The position numbers were made by a program, and so were the translations under genes. From Tenrec ecaudatus (Eukaryota; Chordata; Mammalia; Afrosoricida; Tenrecidae): a stretch of DNA of 64,000 bases. Of the stretch, positions 36,187-49,005 are shown in pieces; position 1 is the stretch's first letter; each line of letters opens with the position of its first letter. The notes beneath the pieces were generated by a model that was given only the letters and a program-made list of their open reading frames with translations, was not told the origin of the DNA and ran no database searches. The stretch spans positions 121,989,937-122,053,936 of the forward strand of contig NC_134538.1 of NCBI RefSeq assembly GCF_050624435.1, written 5' to 3'.

Positions 36187-36510
36187 CTTTTTTTAAATCA
36201 TTTTATTGGGGGCTCATCCAACTCTTATCACAATCCATACATACATCAATTGTGTAAAGCACATGTGTACCTTTGTTATTCTCATCATTCTCAAAATATT
36301 TGCTCTCCACATTAAGCTCCTGGCATCAGCTCCTCATTTTTCTCCCTCCCTCCCCACTCCCCCTCCTTCATGAACCCTTGATAATTTATAAATTATAATT
36401 TTTGTCATATCTTACACTGTCTGACGTCTTTCTGTTGTCCATCTCCCAGGGAGGAGATTATATGTAGATCCCTGTAATCGGTACCCCCTATCCACCCCAC
36501 CCTCCCTAAA
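36187..36510 (-). mobile_element. LINE 3'-end element
   Basis: Antisense copy from the T-rich start at 36187 through the C-rich tract to about CCACCCTCCC. AAATACA-type sequence at both ends may be a target duplication. Confidence 0.8.
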
Positions 36511-36641
36511 TACATTTCATTACACATATAATAGAGGTAATAATGATCTATAGCTAAAAAAATAATTTAAAGTTGCAAGAAAATAAACATTTTGGTCTCA
36601 TAAGTTTATATAATACAATAAATAACAATACATTATTAATG

Positions 36642-36862
36642 TGAGGAGCTGTGGCGGTAGAGTGGTTACTTGTTGGGCTGTGATCCACAAGGTCAGCAGT
36701 TTGAAACCAGCAGCTGGTCCTCAGGAAAAAGATGGGGCTTTCTATGCCCATAAGGAGTTACAGTCTCGGAAGCTCACAGAGGCAGTTCTATCCTGACCTA
36801 TAGGGTTGCTATGTGCTGGTCCTGACATGCTGGCAGTGAGTTTGATTTGGTTTTTGGTTTGT
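36642..36862 (+). repeat. AfroSINE, full length
   Basis: GAGGAGCTGTGGCGGTAGAG head and GAGTTACAGTCTCGGAAGCT. The tail ends TGGCAGTGAGTTTGATTTGG. Confidence 0.87.
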
Positions 36863-37132
36863 ATTGATGTGCTTCTTGATTGATTACAAGACTTTTTGGT
36901 TCTTTAACCCCCTGGTGCCACATACTTCCCGTAGGCCTGTTTTCAACCAGACGAAGGGCTGGACACCTGCTCAGCCTGCCTTGGCCACAGGATCAGGCCT
37001 GTGTATGTGCACATTGCCACTTGTCCTATCTCTGCTACTCATTCACATGCTCAATTGCCCATTAGATTTCACTTATAAAACACAAGTTCAAAGATAAACT
37101 AAGAATTTTAAGATGGTGTTTGCAGAGCATTA

Positions 37133-37972
37133 AGCCAAGTGTAGGAATTATGAGTTGGGCTGCTAATTGCAAAGTCAGCAGTTCCAAAACACCAGCAACT
37201 CTGTGGGATAAAGATGGGGCTTTCGATTCCAATAAAGAATGTGATAGGTAGGTTTATTGTGCCAACTTGGCCAATAGGAATATGTGGGACTCATCAGGTT
37301 GCAGTTTGATTGGAGGGCAAAGAGATAAATGGCTCGGCAAGGTTCACCCCTCTCTCTCTTGCTCTCTGGTGATTGGTCCAGCATGCAGCTGCTTAAGCTA
37401 TTTCTCTGCCTCAATTTGTGAGCTACACTACGTGTGGGACAGCCAACCTGTGGATCATGCTGTTAGAGCTTTAGGTTCCTTCGAGACCAGCTTCACAATG
37501 CTGCTGGTGTGTACATCGTTTGAACGTGAAGCTGGTGGATTCTGTCCTCTTGCATTGCTTCAGTTCGATATCCCATCTGGGCCTGCTTCTCCAAGCTCCT
37601 GAGCTGCTGACTGTTGGTGACCTGCCCTGTTGTTTGCTGCCTGTGGGTAGACTCTGCCTGTATTGCCCAAGGGAAGACTCAGCTGTCTGCTTTCTTGACC
37701 TTGGACCTGGGGCCCTGGTGAGTTGAAGGACTTCCAGTATATTAACTGTTCCATGGAAGTAAGTTGAACTGAGCCCTCTGTATTGCTGTGTGGACTAATT
37801 AGCTGTTATTTTCCTATAAACCTATACACACACACACACACACACATATATGATATGTGTCCTGGTTTTGTTTCTCTAGAGAACCCTGCCTCACACAAAA
37901 GAGTGATAGTCTCAGAAACCCACAGGAGCAGTTCTACCCTGTTCACTGTGAGTCAGCACCGAGTTTGGTTTT
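37133..37972 (+). repeat. AfroSINE split by a solo LTR
   Basis: The left part (37133-37239) ends TTCCAATAAAGAA. The right part (37898-37972) resumes AAAGAGTGATAGTCTCAGAA, exactly the next SINE bases. Confidence 0.82.
37240..37897 (+). repeat. Solo LTR (ERVL/MaLR-type) inserted in an AfroSINE
   Basis: It runs from TGTGATAGGTAGGTTTATTG to CCTGCCTCACACA, contains a CA microsatellite (about 37829-37850) before the terminal TCTCTAGAGAACCCT, and is homologous to 4732-5288. It splits a SINE into 37133-37239 and 37898-37972, with a short AAAGA-like duplication at the joins. Confidence 0.82.
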
Positions 37973-38639
37973 GGAAGGCCCCTCTGAGAGCAGGGCCCCA
38001 TGTGACTGTACAGGTCACATAGCTATAAAACTAGCCTGCCTATTGGTCATTGATTTACTAATATATTTAAATGCCAGCATTTCTAAAAGGATTTCTATAT
38101 TGGTTCTTAAGGTTTCCATTGACCTCTTTTGACAGCATTGGGATGGTTGTCCTCTGGGAGAGAGAGAAAGCTGGTAGGATAGTTAAGATTTAGTGTCAAT
38201 CAAAACACTAATTGCAACTTTTTATTCTGGCTGGGTCAGGATTCTCAGTGATTTGGCAGTTAAGACTACTGATCTACCTTGCTGTGCTCTAACTTACTGT
38301 GCTCACCTCCATAATGGGATCTGTTATAAGCAGTGGATCAATTGTAAAGAGGTTAAGGAAGGACACAACAACCTCTCTTAGTTAACAGCCAATTGAAAGG
38401 GTGTTTTCTCAGGGGTGTAAGCTGTTTATAATATCAGTGGGTGCTGTGAAAAGCTTGATTGCCCTGTGCTGCATCTGCATCTTGTTCATCCATGTCCACT
38501 TCTTTGGACTTGAGTGATCAGCCTGACATATTGCCTGTCCATCCTGAGAGTTATATGCTGCCATCTGACTAGCTGATCTTGGATTCGTTTACCTCTGCAG
38601 CCACCAGCTGTGGCAATTAAATAATCTCTTGTCAACTTG

Positions 38640-39060
38640 TGAAGGGATGGAGTCTATCCTGTCAATCAGGCCATAGCCAATGAGGCCTTTGGGTAGTAAT
38701 GGCCTTCTCCTGAGGATTCTGGGAACTCCTTTCTTCCTCCCTGGAGGTGGGACACACACTCTCTGTGCTTCGTCTCCCTGCGAGATATTCCTGTTAACAA
38801 GCCACATGGAGTTATGCTGATGCAGCCAGAGCCCTGGTGCTGGAGGAGCCACATGGAAACCCACACCAGTACTGAGATGCTGCCACTGGATCCACAAGAC
38901 TTTCTACACACAGGCCTGTGATCTTCTTGCATTTGGCATCATTGTATGTGTTGTGTGAGTCTAAAGAGGATTTTACAGACTTGGTATCAGACATACGGGC
39001 TAATATCAGACTTAAGGACTTGATCTATACTGGGCTCTTTTGATCTCTGAAATATATGAA
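38640..39060 (+). repeat. LTR-like fragment related to the 41.4-41.7 kb LTR half
   Basis: It shares blocks such as GCCACATGGA, TGATGCAGCC, GCATCATTGTATGTG and a run of GACTTGGT...GACAT with 41455-41700. Ends and target duplication are not visible. The preceding 37973-38639 bases show no gene. Confidence 0.5.
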
Positions 39061-39261
39061 TCTGAACCTAATCAACAGAACAGTATACCAGTACTCTTCT
39101 CTTTCCAAAGAAACACTCCACTTGCAATAATTTTAAGGGCTGGATTTTCTGTTAAAAATTTATCTTCTCGTATTTATTTTATGAGATTAGCCACTCCTCA
39201 GTGTTTTCCTTAATATGAAAAGCATGCTTGAAAATATGAAGTAAGGAAGCCTAGAAGGTTC

Positions 39262-39385
39262 TGGGACTTGCATCTGTTAGTCAAGTGGCCACAGGCATAT
39301 CATTTATATATTGAGTCTGTTTCCTCCACTTTAAAATGGGAACAAGAACTAATTTTTCTGTTTCCTAAGTAAGATGTGAAGGAAA
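39262..39385 (+). repeat. MIR-like fragment
   Basis: GTCTGTTTCCTCCACTTTAA and AATGGGAACAAGAACTAA resemble the MIR 3' half. Confidence 0.45.
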
Positions 39386-39768
39386 ATTGCAAAAAGACAT
39401 CTGGGCTCCTGGCTTATACTCTGGTGCCTCCAAATTTCATCCATAGCCACCCATTTTCCACACATTTGTTTTCCTCCTACTATTGAAAGAATACTTCATA
39501 GATGGTAGCCTAGGCCCAGAGGGCTTCAAAATATTTGAGGAAAAATTCCATGATCCTTTGGTTCCATTTCCCATGAACTCTAAACCTATTATTTATACCT
39601 TTGTTTTTTAATGTTTTGAATAATATGAAATCTTGAAAAACAACATACTAACATACTGAGGTAGTTAGTTTATTGTGCCAACATGGCCAATAAACACATG
39701 TGGGGTTAATTGAAGGGTGGAGGGATAAATGCCTCAGTGAGCCTCGCCTTTCTAGTTCTCAGGTCTCT

Positions 39769-41356
39769 CTCTTTTTTTTTACTACTTTTTTAATTTTAAT
39801 CGTTTTATTAGGGGCTCATACAACTCTTATCACAATCCATACATACATCAATTGTGTAAAGCACATCTGTACATTCACTGCCCTCATCATTCTCAAAACA
39901 TTTGCTCTCCACATAAGCCCCTGGCATCGGGTCCTCATTTTCCCCCTCCCTCCCCGCTTTTTTATAAATTATTATCTTGTCATATCTTTCCCTGTCCGAT
40001 GTCTCCCTTCACCCACTTTTCTGCTGTCTGTCCCACAGGGAGGAGGTCACATGTAGATCCTTGTAATCGGTTCCCTCTTTCCAGCCCACTCTCCCCTACC
40101 CTCCCAGTATTGCCACTCCCACCACTGGTCCTGAAAGGATCATCTGCACTGGATTCCCTGTGTTTCTACTTCCTATCTGTACCAGTGTACATCCTCTGTT
40201 CTAGCCAGACTTGCAAGGTAGAATTTGGATCATGACAGTGGGGGAGGGGTGAAGGGGGAAGCATTTAGGAACTAGAAGAAAGTTGTATTTTTCATCATTC
40301 CTACATCGCTAGTCTCCTCCCCTCGACCCCTCCGCAAAGGGATCTCCAGTGGCTGACAAATGGGCTTTGGGTCTCCACTATGCACTATCCCCCCTTATTC
40401 ACTAAGGTAAGATGTTTTTGTTCTGATGATGCCTTATACCTGATCCCTTCAACACCTCGGGATTGCACAGGCTGGTGTGCTTCTTCCACATGGGCTTTGT
40501 TGCTTCTGAGCTAGATGGCCACGTGTTTACCTTCAAGCTTTTAAGACCCCAGATGCTATACCTTTTAATAGCTGGGCACCATCAGTTTTCTTCTCCACAT
40601 TTGCTTATGCCCCCATTTGTCTTCAGTGATTGTTTCATGGAGGTATGCACCCAATGATATGATTTTTTATTCTTTGATGCCTGATAACTGATCCCTTTGG
40701 CACCTTGTGATCACACAGGCTGGTGTTCTTCCATGTGGGCTTTGTTCTTTCTGAGCTAGATGGCCGCTTGTTTACCCTCAAGCTTTTAAGACCCCAGACG
40801 CTACATCTTTTGATAGCTGGGCACCATCAGCTTTCTTCACATTTGCTTATGCACCTATTTGTCTTCAGCGATTGTGTCGGGAAGGTGAGCATCATAGAAT
40901 GCCAATTTAATAGAAGAAAGTATTCTTGCATTGAGGGAGTACTTTAGTTCTGCTACCTTAGTATTAAACCTATGGATATAGGCACATAGATCTATTTCCC
41001 CATCCTCATATATAAATATATTTGCATATGTACATGTCTTTATCTAGACCTCTATAAATGCCCTTTGCCTCCCAACTCTTTCCGCTATTTCCCTTGACTT
41101 TCCTCCTGTCCCACTATCATGCTGAGTCCCCACCTGGTTTTCAGCAATTCATGTTGGTTACATTACCCTTGATCATGCCCTACCAGGCCTCCCACACCCT
41201 CCTTACCACCAATTTGGATCACTTGTTGTTCCCTTATACCTGGGTTTGTTAACACCACTTCCTTAACCCCTACCTCTCCCTATCCCATGTCCCCCCGGAA
41301 TTGTCGGTCCTGTTGTTTTCTCCTCCAGATTGTTCATCCAGCCTATCTTATTTAGA
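39769..41356 (-). mobile_element. LINE 3'-end element nested in an LTR, with internal tandem repeat
   Basis: The antisense copy starts with T-rich sequence and TTTTATTAGGGGCTCATAC. It is flanked by CAGGTCTCT on both sides (39760-39768 and 41357-41365). At 1.59 kb it is one of the longest copies here. It contains two tandem units of about 248 bp from 40431. Confidence 0.85.
40431..40885 (-). repeat. Tandem duplication inside the LINE 3' end (period about 248 bp)
   Basis: Two units start at 40431 and 40679. Both contain ACAGGCTGGTGT, GAGCTAGATGGCC, CAAGCTTTTAAGACCCCAGA and AGCTGGGCACCATCAG. The related copy at 49006 has one unit. Confidence 0.85.
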
Positions 41357-41799
41357 CAGGTCTCTTGCTTTGTGATGATTAGACCAGGATGTAGCTGCTT
41401 TAGCCAGTTCCCTGCTTCAGCTGGCAAGGCTCCCTACTTGCAAGACATCCCTGAAGAGAAGCCACATGGACCTACCCTGATGCAGCCCGGGGTGCTGGAG
41501 CAGCCGTGTGGAGATCCCTGCCAGCGCTAAGATGTTTGTTTACACATTCACTTACTCGGCTTTCCTCCTGAAGTCGGCATCATAGTGTGTGTTTTGTGAG
41601 ATGGAGAAGGACTTTGGACTTGGTGTTGGACATATGGGTTAATGAGTTAATGTTGGACTTGTGGGCTTGGTCAGCACTTGGTTGGGATGTTTTCTTGATG
41701 TGCACTTAACCTTTATATAAAACTCTCTCTTATACATGAGTTTCTGTGGATTTGTTTCTCTAAAGTACCCAGACTAACACACATACAAAGCTTTTTCTC

Positions 41800-41965
41800 A
41801 CTTCTTTTCACAGCTCCACAACACTTCCTTGTGAAGATTGGGTAAAAATTATTTAACAATTCCTCTTTATAGACATATGGCTTATTTCCAGTTTTCTGCT
41901 ATTACAAATAATGTTGCAATGCATAGTACAAATGTTATTTCAGGGATCTTGATGTCTTTATCATC
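41800..41965 (-). mobile_element. L1 3' UTR fragment
   Basis: Antisense phrases such as TTATTTCCAGTTTTCTGCTA and AATGTTGCAATGC are typical of L1 3' UTRs. Confidence 0.6.
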
Positions 41966-42537
41966 CACATAGCATTAACTTTTAAAACTCAGATTCAGGT
42001 AATGTCTCTTCTTTAAATAGGGTACAGCAATCTGGGCTACTGAAGACAGGAGCTATGCTGACATTATATATGAACCTCAGTTTTATGGAGATTTTAATCT
42101 CTTTCATCCTAAAAATAATGTAAACATTCTAAAGCATTTCACATGAGGAACAATGAAAAGACGCTCTACAAAGTTCGGACAGAGTTTATGGGCCACACCT
42201 CTACTCCTAGGGCAGGAAGCAAGGCGAGAGGCAAGAAGGTAAGAAAGCACAAAGGATGCAAGTAAATTGAAACCCACGAGTTACATCCAGAGTCAGCTAC
42301 ATAGGCTTGCAAAGCCCTTTGTACTACCATGATCAAATGCAGTATGAATCACTGACAGTGGTAAATAAGACAATGGAATATAATATATTCTCAGGCTACA
42401 GTGAAATAAAATATTTCAAAGCACCACATCTTCCTGGTGTCTGGTGAGCTACACAGCTGCCAAGTACTCTCATTTTAGAGACCTGTATACCCAGAATATC
42501 TAAATTGATTAAGAAAATATATATTTTTAAATTTATT

Positions 42538-42840
42538 ATTTTTTCATTTTATTGGGGGTTCTTACAGCTCTTATAACAATCTATACATCAATTGTACCAA
42601 GCACATTTTTATATCTGCTGCCATCATCATTTTCGAAACATTTTCTTTCTACTTGAGCCCTTGGTACCAGCTCTTCTTTTTCCCCAACCTCCCCCACGTT
42701 CTCCCACCCTCATGAACCCTTGATAAATTATGTATTATTATTTTCATATCTTACACAATCTGCTGTCTCCCTTCACCAATGTTTCTGCTAACACATTGAT
42801 CATTGCGATAGGACCCCCTTTCCCCCCCCCCCTCCCATGA
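42538..42840 (-). mobile_element. LINE 3'-end element, diverged
   Basis: Antisense copy of the subfamily seen at 49006 (TTCTTACAGCTCTTATAAC), ending in a C-run near 42826-42835, then an AfroSINE. Confidence 0.75.
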
Positions 42841-42850
42841 ATCCTTTATG

Positions 42851-43063
42851 AAAACCAGAGCACTGCTGGCAGTGGTTATACTACTACTGCAATCTCAGCA
42901 GTTCAAAACGACCAGCTGATCCTCAGGAGAAAGACGGGGCTTTCCACGCTGGTAAAGTGTTACAGTGTGGAAACCCACAGGGGCAGTTCTGCCCTGTCCT
43001 ACAGGGCCACTATGAGTCGGCATCGACTCAGTGACAGTGAGTTTGGTTTTGTTTATGAAAACT
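42851..43063 (+). repeat. AfroSINE, young-looking
   Basis: The tail CACTATGAGTCGGCATCGAC is very close to consensus. The head is slightly decayed. Confidence 0.87.
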
Positions 43064-43528
43064 AAGAACCTGCAAAGATGAGGTTTGTTCCCCATGTGAC
43101 TGACAATCTAATGAGGAAGCGAGGCAGGGAGAACAAGCTGTGTGCCGTTCCTGGCAGACTGAAAGAAAAGCACATGCAAAGTAATGTTCTTAAGGAGACA
43201 GGTAAGGCTCTACAGCATCTTCCGGCCTGGAGTTTAGGTTTGAACTAGCAGGCCTTGGGAGCTGCTGCATAGCTCCTGGAGAGGAGTGATCTGAGTTTGT
43301 AAAGATGTTGCTTTGGGAACTGGGTCAGCTTGGAAATAAGGAAACAATTTGGAGGCTCTGAGCCAGTCATCGTGCTAGTGGCAGAGGACAGGTACAAAGG
43401 TGAGCAAACCCAGACAAAATCCACGTCCTCAGGGGGCTCACAGACTGGTGGACAGGACAGACATTCATCAACTAATCATGCAGATGCACTTTAAACATGT
43501 TTAAGTGACATTTGAAAAACATCACAAC

Positions 43529-43692
43529 AAAAACAAATTCTAACTCCTAGAGCCCCTACAGGAGAGAGGTAGAACTGTCCTAAAGAGTTTCCAAGCTGTC
43601 ATCCTTAGGGAAGCAGGCTGCTACCTCAAGGGCAGGTGGGTTAGAACCACGGAGCCTCTGGTTTACAACAGAGCACTACCAGGGTTCCTAGA
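43529..43692 (-). repeat. AfroSINE
   Basis: TTCTAACTCCTAGAGCCCCT and AGCACTACCAGGGTTCC in antisense. Confidence 0.7.
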
Positions 43693-43763
43693 GACTAAAG
43701 TGGCCCCGCGGAAGCAGGGTGGCCACGCACACGTCCTGGGGCGCCACTGGCGGTGAAGCTGCG

Positions 43764-44255
43764 TGTGTTAGATAGGGTTCTCTAGAGAGACAAACCAGAT
43801 TGCTAGTAATTATATATAAATATATTTATAAAGATAGATATATAATTCAAGAAATGAACCATTAAATTATATACAGATAGATAATACAAGAAATTAACAG
43901 TTAAATTATATAGCAGTGAGACACTAGCAGTCCTTCAAGGCTTGAGAGCTGCCAGTCCCCTTCTATAGAGAGAGCTGGGCTATATATACCCAGGCAGCAA
44001 ACAGCAAGGCAGGTCCCCAACTGTCATCAACTGTTGGTCCCCAGCTCCAGAGATGAACATTCCAATTGTGTGGGCTTAAAGGGACCTCATCTTACAGCGA
44101 CACAGTCCACAGACTAGGCATCCCCACAGGTAGTGTACCCCTTTAAACTGAGGCACAGAGCAAGCAAAGCGAGGCTCACCAAGCCATTTATCCCTCTGCC
44201 CTTCAGTTAATCCTACTTGTGTTTATCGGCCAGGCTGGCACAATAAACTATAGCA
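43764..44255 (-). repeat. Solo LTR (ERVL/MaLR-type), antisense
   Basis: In reverse complement it starts TGCTATAGTTTATTGTGCC and ends CTATCTAACACA, homologous to 4732-5288. Its flanks CTGCG and CTGCC form a 5-bp duplication with one mismatch. Confidence 0.8.
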
Positions 44256-46140
44256 CTGCCTGACTGGATGCGTGCCTGAGCCACGGCGGCGCTGTGCTGT
44301 GAGGTTCTGAAGAAAGGCTACAGGGTCTTAGGACGCTTTCTAGAGGTCTTGCTTCCTTTCTGGAAGGCAGGGGACACCAGCTGAACTTTGACAGAGTAGT
44401 GCAAGCTCAGTGAAGGACACATCGTTTAAAAGCTCGGGTGCCATCAAAACACAACACTGAGCTTCTTTAGTGGTCACATGTGGTCGAGGGCTTGCAAAGG
44501 GGGGGAGGTTGGATGCAAGTCAAACCAGGAAGCTTCACGGTGGACAATTGAGCAAGCAGCATTGCAGGGTATGCCTTATTTGGTAATACACGCCACTACT
44601 TCCCCTTTTCTCAAGTTAAACGTAGGTGATCCCCACTTTCTTTTGGTTTGAACTGTTAAGGACCTTTTCTTGTTGTCATCGACAGTTACACAAAAAGCAT
44701 GTGCAAAAGCCAAGTGGCGATATTCACCAGAGAACCCTTGGGCACTAGGGAATGGTTCATGGCATAGAGACAGTGGGACCCTTCGAAGGTAACATGGTAT
44801 GATTGTTTCAAGAAGGAAAGCACGCTGCCTTTCGCTGTGACTGGTGCATTTTAGAATGGCAAGGTGCAAAGCAAAACCGAACGCGATGCTGCTCTCCTGG
44901 CTCTGCACTGACCCTGGGACTTCTTTTTGTGACGCTGCTCTTCTACCTGCTCCAGGGACACGTCTGCGCACTCCTTTCCCTAGAAGCTCACTGTCACAGA
45001 AGCTTAGCTCATGGCCGCACCATGGCCATTGCTGCGGTCACTCGGAGCTGGACCTCAGGGAGGAAGGAAGAGGTCGGGGCACTTCCACTTTTGTTGTCTT
45101 AGTTACCTAACATATTAAAAAAACATACAAATGTCAAAATGGGAATTCAGCTATTGTAGTCAAAAGTTATATGTAGTCCTGCCAGAATATTTCTGTGATG
45201 ATATGTATACTCTTTTGGCGAGAACACTAAAAAGTGGACATTTCTGGCTACTCCAGAGAGGACTCTGGTCCACATGCTCATAGGCCTGCCATGAGGTGGA
45301 CAGTCAGCTCCACTGACTGGACAATGACAGCAACATCAGAGGCTACCTACGTGGCAGTTCTAAATGCAGAGAAAATTTCTAATGTCCTTTATGCTTACTC
45401 TTCAACACCGTACTCACCATTCTACTGAGACAAGATTTGAGTTTTAAAGCTCTTGATATATATTTCAGGTCACATATTTGAGAAGTGGGAAAATAGCTGT
45501 GTCATTCATTCAAACACCCAAAAACTCAAACCACAACTGCTAAAAAAGAAAACCAGTCAAGAAACAGGTTCTCAAGACAAACAACCAAAAAACCTCCTGC
45601 ACAAAACCCTGGTCAGGCACAGAAACACAGGACAAACCCCACAGTAAATGTGGCTCATAATTAAGGTGCCAAAGTAGCAAAGTAGTTTGGACTACCTTTA
45701 ATTAAAAACTCAGAAACATGGAACTGAAAAGAGTACTGAGAGAAAACTCCCGATGTATACATATCCATTAAAGACAATGTTCACATGTATTACAGAGTTA
45801 AACCTTAGGCGGTTCTGATGTGTAACAAACCAAGAACCTGTTTGTTGTCTGCCTAGCCCATCACCAAGCACCTAAGGCTCACCCCCCCGCCGCCACCACC
45901 CCCCCCGCCCTGAGGGATAAAAGGCTTTTGAGAGAGCATTAGGCTCTGTCCCTCATCATTTCACTAACCTCGTGGCTCCCTTTGCCCAAGCCCATCCCGC
46001 TCCAAACACAGATCCCCACAATGTGACTCCTTCTTCAAAGCTTCTTTTATCTTCCTTCTTTTTTCCCAAGAACTTATATAGCCCCAAACTTACATAGCTC
46101 TACTGTAGTCATTCCTGAGTGGACGCTGCATACAGACAGG
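44256..46140. other. Unassigned stretch in probable CCDC146 intron 1
   Basis: Open frames on both strands at 44576-45110 overlap each other, lack homology that I recognise and have no splice support. A CG/CCA-rich low-complexity patch lies near 45880-45910. Confidence 0.5.
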
Positions 46141-46395
46141 GCCCGTGGTGGCTCAGTGGTAGAATTCCCTGGTTCCCTGGGGAGACCCCAGTTGCACCTT
46201 ATGAGCTACCACCACTAGTCTGTCTGTGGAGCCCTGTATGTTACTAGGAGGCTGAATAGCTTCCAGCTGAGCTTTCTAGACTAAGGCAGACTCGAGAGTC
46301 CGTCCTGGTGATCTACTTCTGAACAGCAATCAGTGACAACTCCATGGACCGCAACGCTCTCATCTCACCGTACATGTGTCGCTGTGACTGCATGT
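46141..46395 (+). repeat. AfroSINE, older (elephant-like) subfamily
   Basis: CCCGTGGTGGCTCAGTGG head and CCTGGTGATCTACTTCTGAA, a phrase of the older afrotherian subfamily. Confidence 0.6.
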
Positions 46396-46575
46396 CAACT
46401 CCATGGCATCTAGCCCCGACAACAGTCATGATGGCACATCACCCTAGAGACAGATGTGCTTTTGTCTCCAACATACCCGCCTGGTTGTTCTCGGCAGCAT
46501 GTAGGCACACGGCATGCCTGTCCAGTGATCACTTACTAGTGCACCCCAATAATAACAGCATATGTGTTGCTGTGT

Positions 46576-46768
46576 GCTATGTAGTGGATTCTAATGCATA
46601 GCAACCCTGTAAGGCCACGCAGAACTGCCCTATTGGGTTTCCTGGGCTGTCATATTTACAGGGGTGGATTTCCAGATCTTTTTAATCAAGGAAGCAGCTG
46701 GTGGACTAGAGCCACTGACCTTCTAGTTAGCAGTTGGCACTTACCCATTGGACCACCTGAGCGCCTTA
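46576..46768 (-). repeat. AfroSINE
   Basis: GTGGATTCTAATGCATAGCA and TTCTAGTTAGCAGTTGGCAC. Confidence 0.78.
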
Positions 46769-49005
46769 ACATCTGTACAGTCCTTTATAACTCAAATAAA
46801 TCTCTCCCTCATATTGTTTCACTGAGCCCTTAGAACATCCATGTTCCAAAAGAATTAATAACAGCTCCATCTTATAGATGAAGGAATTGAAGGTCAGAGA
46901 GTACAAATGATATGCCTACTATTACTCTGCAATAAATAGAAGTATCTCTTCAAATTCATGGATCCTGGTTCTATATATCTAGCCTGTCTCCATTAGAACT
47001 CTCACGACGGTGTTAGCCGAGGTCATTCTTCTGAGCCTTGTGTAACAAGAAGCAGGATAAATGGTACAGAAAGGCCGATGGGATTAACTCTGGTCACTCC
47101 AACCATGTAAGGATGGGAGCCTTTTGGCAAAGAGCTGGCAAACACAATACCAATCAAGTAGAGACTAATTCATAAGGAGCAGTGATGATTAATTAGACAA
47201 CCCGTGAGGTGGTAAGGCTGAGCTGTGCCTAACAATGAGGTCCAGAACTTGTTGCTACAATTGCAAACCAGAAGAAGCCCTGCCCATGTACACAGTGGGG
47301 CAGAAAGACTCGTCTTATATCTGAAATGATTTACCGTCATTCTGCAAGCCCATTCAAGTGCCAGGAATTCTAAGCATAACTTGAGAGGCCCGATCAGTTC
47401 CTTAAAAACGTAGCAGTGAGCAGGAACTGAGTATTCCAATCCCCGTGGGAGGTTTGGATTGCCCAAGCGGGTCTGAAGATGTCAGGCTTCCAGGAAGGTG
47501 GTAAAGCGGAGATTCTCTATGTGAATGCAGCCGAGACTCCCTCACACTGCCGACCAGTCCAGCAGGCTGCGATGCAAACAAGCAAGCTTTTCAAAGTCTG
47601 CCTCCCTTTTGGTATGACATTTCAAAAACGACATAAAGAAGGAAATTTATAACATCACATACTAGTCTGTGCAGCTCATCTAATTAGGCGGCTGCCCTGT
47701 AAACCTGCTTGTCCACCTGCCCCTTTCCTCCCCACCCCACAGTGGTCCGTTGGGACTGTGGGCCCACATGGGTGTGTCTTCTTCGCAGAGAACTTCATGC
47801 CACGTGGGGCTGTTACTCTCCCCATCAGCAGCAGGGCAGCTACCTCTTTCTGTTCCTCCTCTGGTACTGTGTGTAAGGCTGATTCATAGCAGCTTTAACT
47901 TAGTCTCTTAGTGCATATCTTCACTTCTTAGGAGCATTCTGGCTGTACTCTTTCTAAAGCAGGTTTGTCATTCTTTTGGAAATCCTTGGCATATTCAATA
48001 TTCTTCACCTACACCATAATTCAATTATATCAATTCCTTGGTCTTGCATTTTCACTGCCCAGCTGTCACATGCAACTGAAAATACCATGAGTAGGGTCAG
48101 ACACCTTAAAGAGGTCTTTTGTCCAGTCAGTACTTTGATTTCTTGACTGCTGCTTCCATGAGTACCAGTTGTGGATTCAAGAAATGAAATCCTTGAAAAG
48201 AAACTTCAATCTTTCCTCTGTTTAGTATGATGTTGCTTATTGGTCCAATGGCAAGGATTTTTCCTTTCTTCTGTTGAGGAGTAATCCATACTGAAGGCTT
48301 TAGTCTTTGCTCTTCACAAGTAAAGGCTTCACATTATCATCGCTTTCAGCAAGCTGGGTTGTATCAACTGCATATGGCAGGTTGCTAGTGTCTTCCTCCG
48401 GTCTTGATGTTGTGTTTTTCATGTAGTCCAGCTTTTCTGAATATTTGTCCAGCATACAGACTGAGTATAGTGAAAGGATACAACCTCGACACACACATTC
48501 CTAACTTTAAACCATGCAGTATCCCCCTGTTCAGTTTAAACCACTGCCTTTTGGTCTATGTTCAGGTTCTGAATTTGCACAACTAAGTGGTCTGGAACTT
48601 TCATTCTTTGCAATATCGTCCACAATTTATTATGATCCACACAACTGAATGTCTTTGCATAGTCAATTAAAAAAAACCCATCTGCCATCAGCAATGATAT
48701 CTCTTGTTGCACATCCCCTTCCGAATCTGGTTTGAATTTCTGGAAGTCCCGTGCCTATGTAATGCTGCAACCATTAAAACAATTATCTACAGCAAAATGC
48801 AAAGATTGTTTGTGCTTGATAATTTCTATACACTGTTGGATCATTCTTTTTTGGAGTGGACACAAATATGGATCTCTTCCAGTTAGGTGACTAGGTGATT
48901 CTCTTACAAATTTCTTGGCATAGAATAATGAGTGCTTCCTGCACTGCATCAGGTTTTGTTTTTATATAATTTCAACTGGTATTTCATCTGTGTAGCCTTG
49001 CTTTT

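Larger units (their letters stand above)
39657..41781 (+). repeat. Solo LTR (ERVL/MaLR-type) split by a nested LINE tail
   Basis: The left part is 39657-39768 and the right part is about 41366-41781. The outer 5-bp target duplication is perfect: CATAC at 39652-39656 and 41782-41786. The right part ends GACTAACACA. Confidence 0.85.

Noticed and set aside
43764-44255. AT-rich repeats with CTCTAGAGA considered as a satellite or CRISPR-like array
   Set aside because: There is no regular spacer pattern. It aligns as one antisense LTR with a 5-bp duplication.
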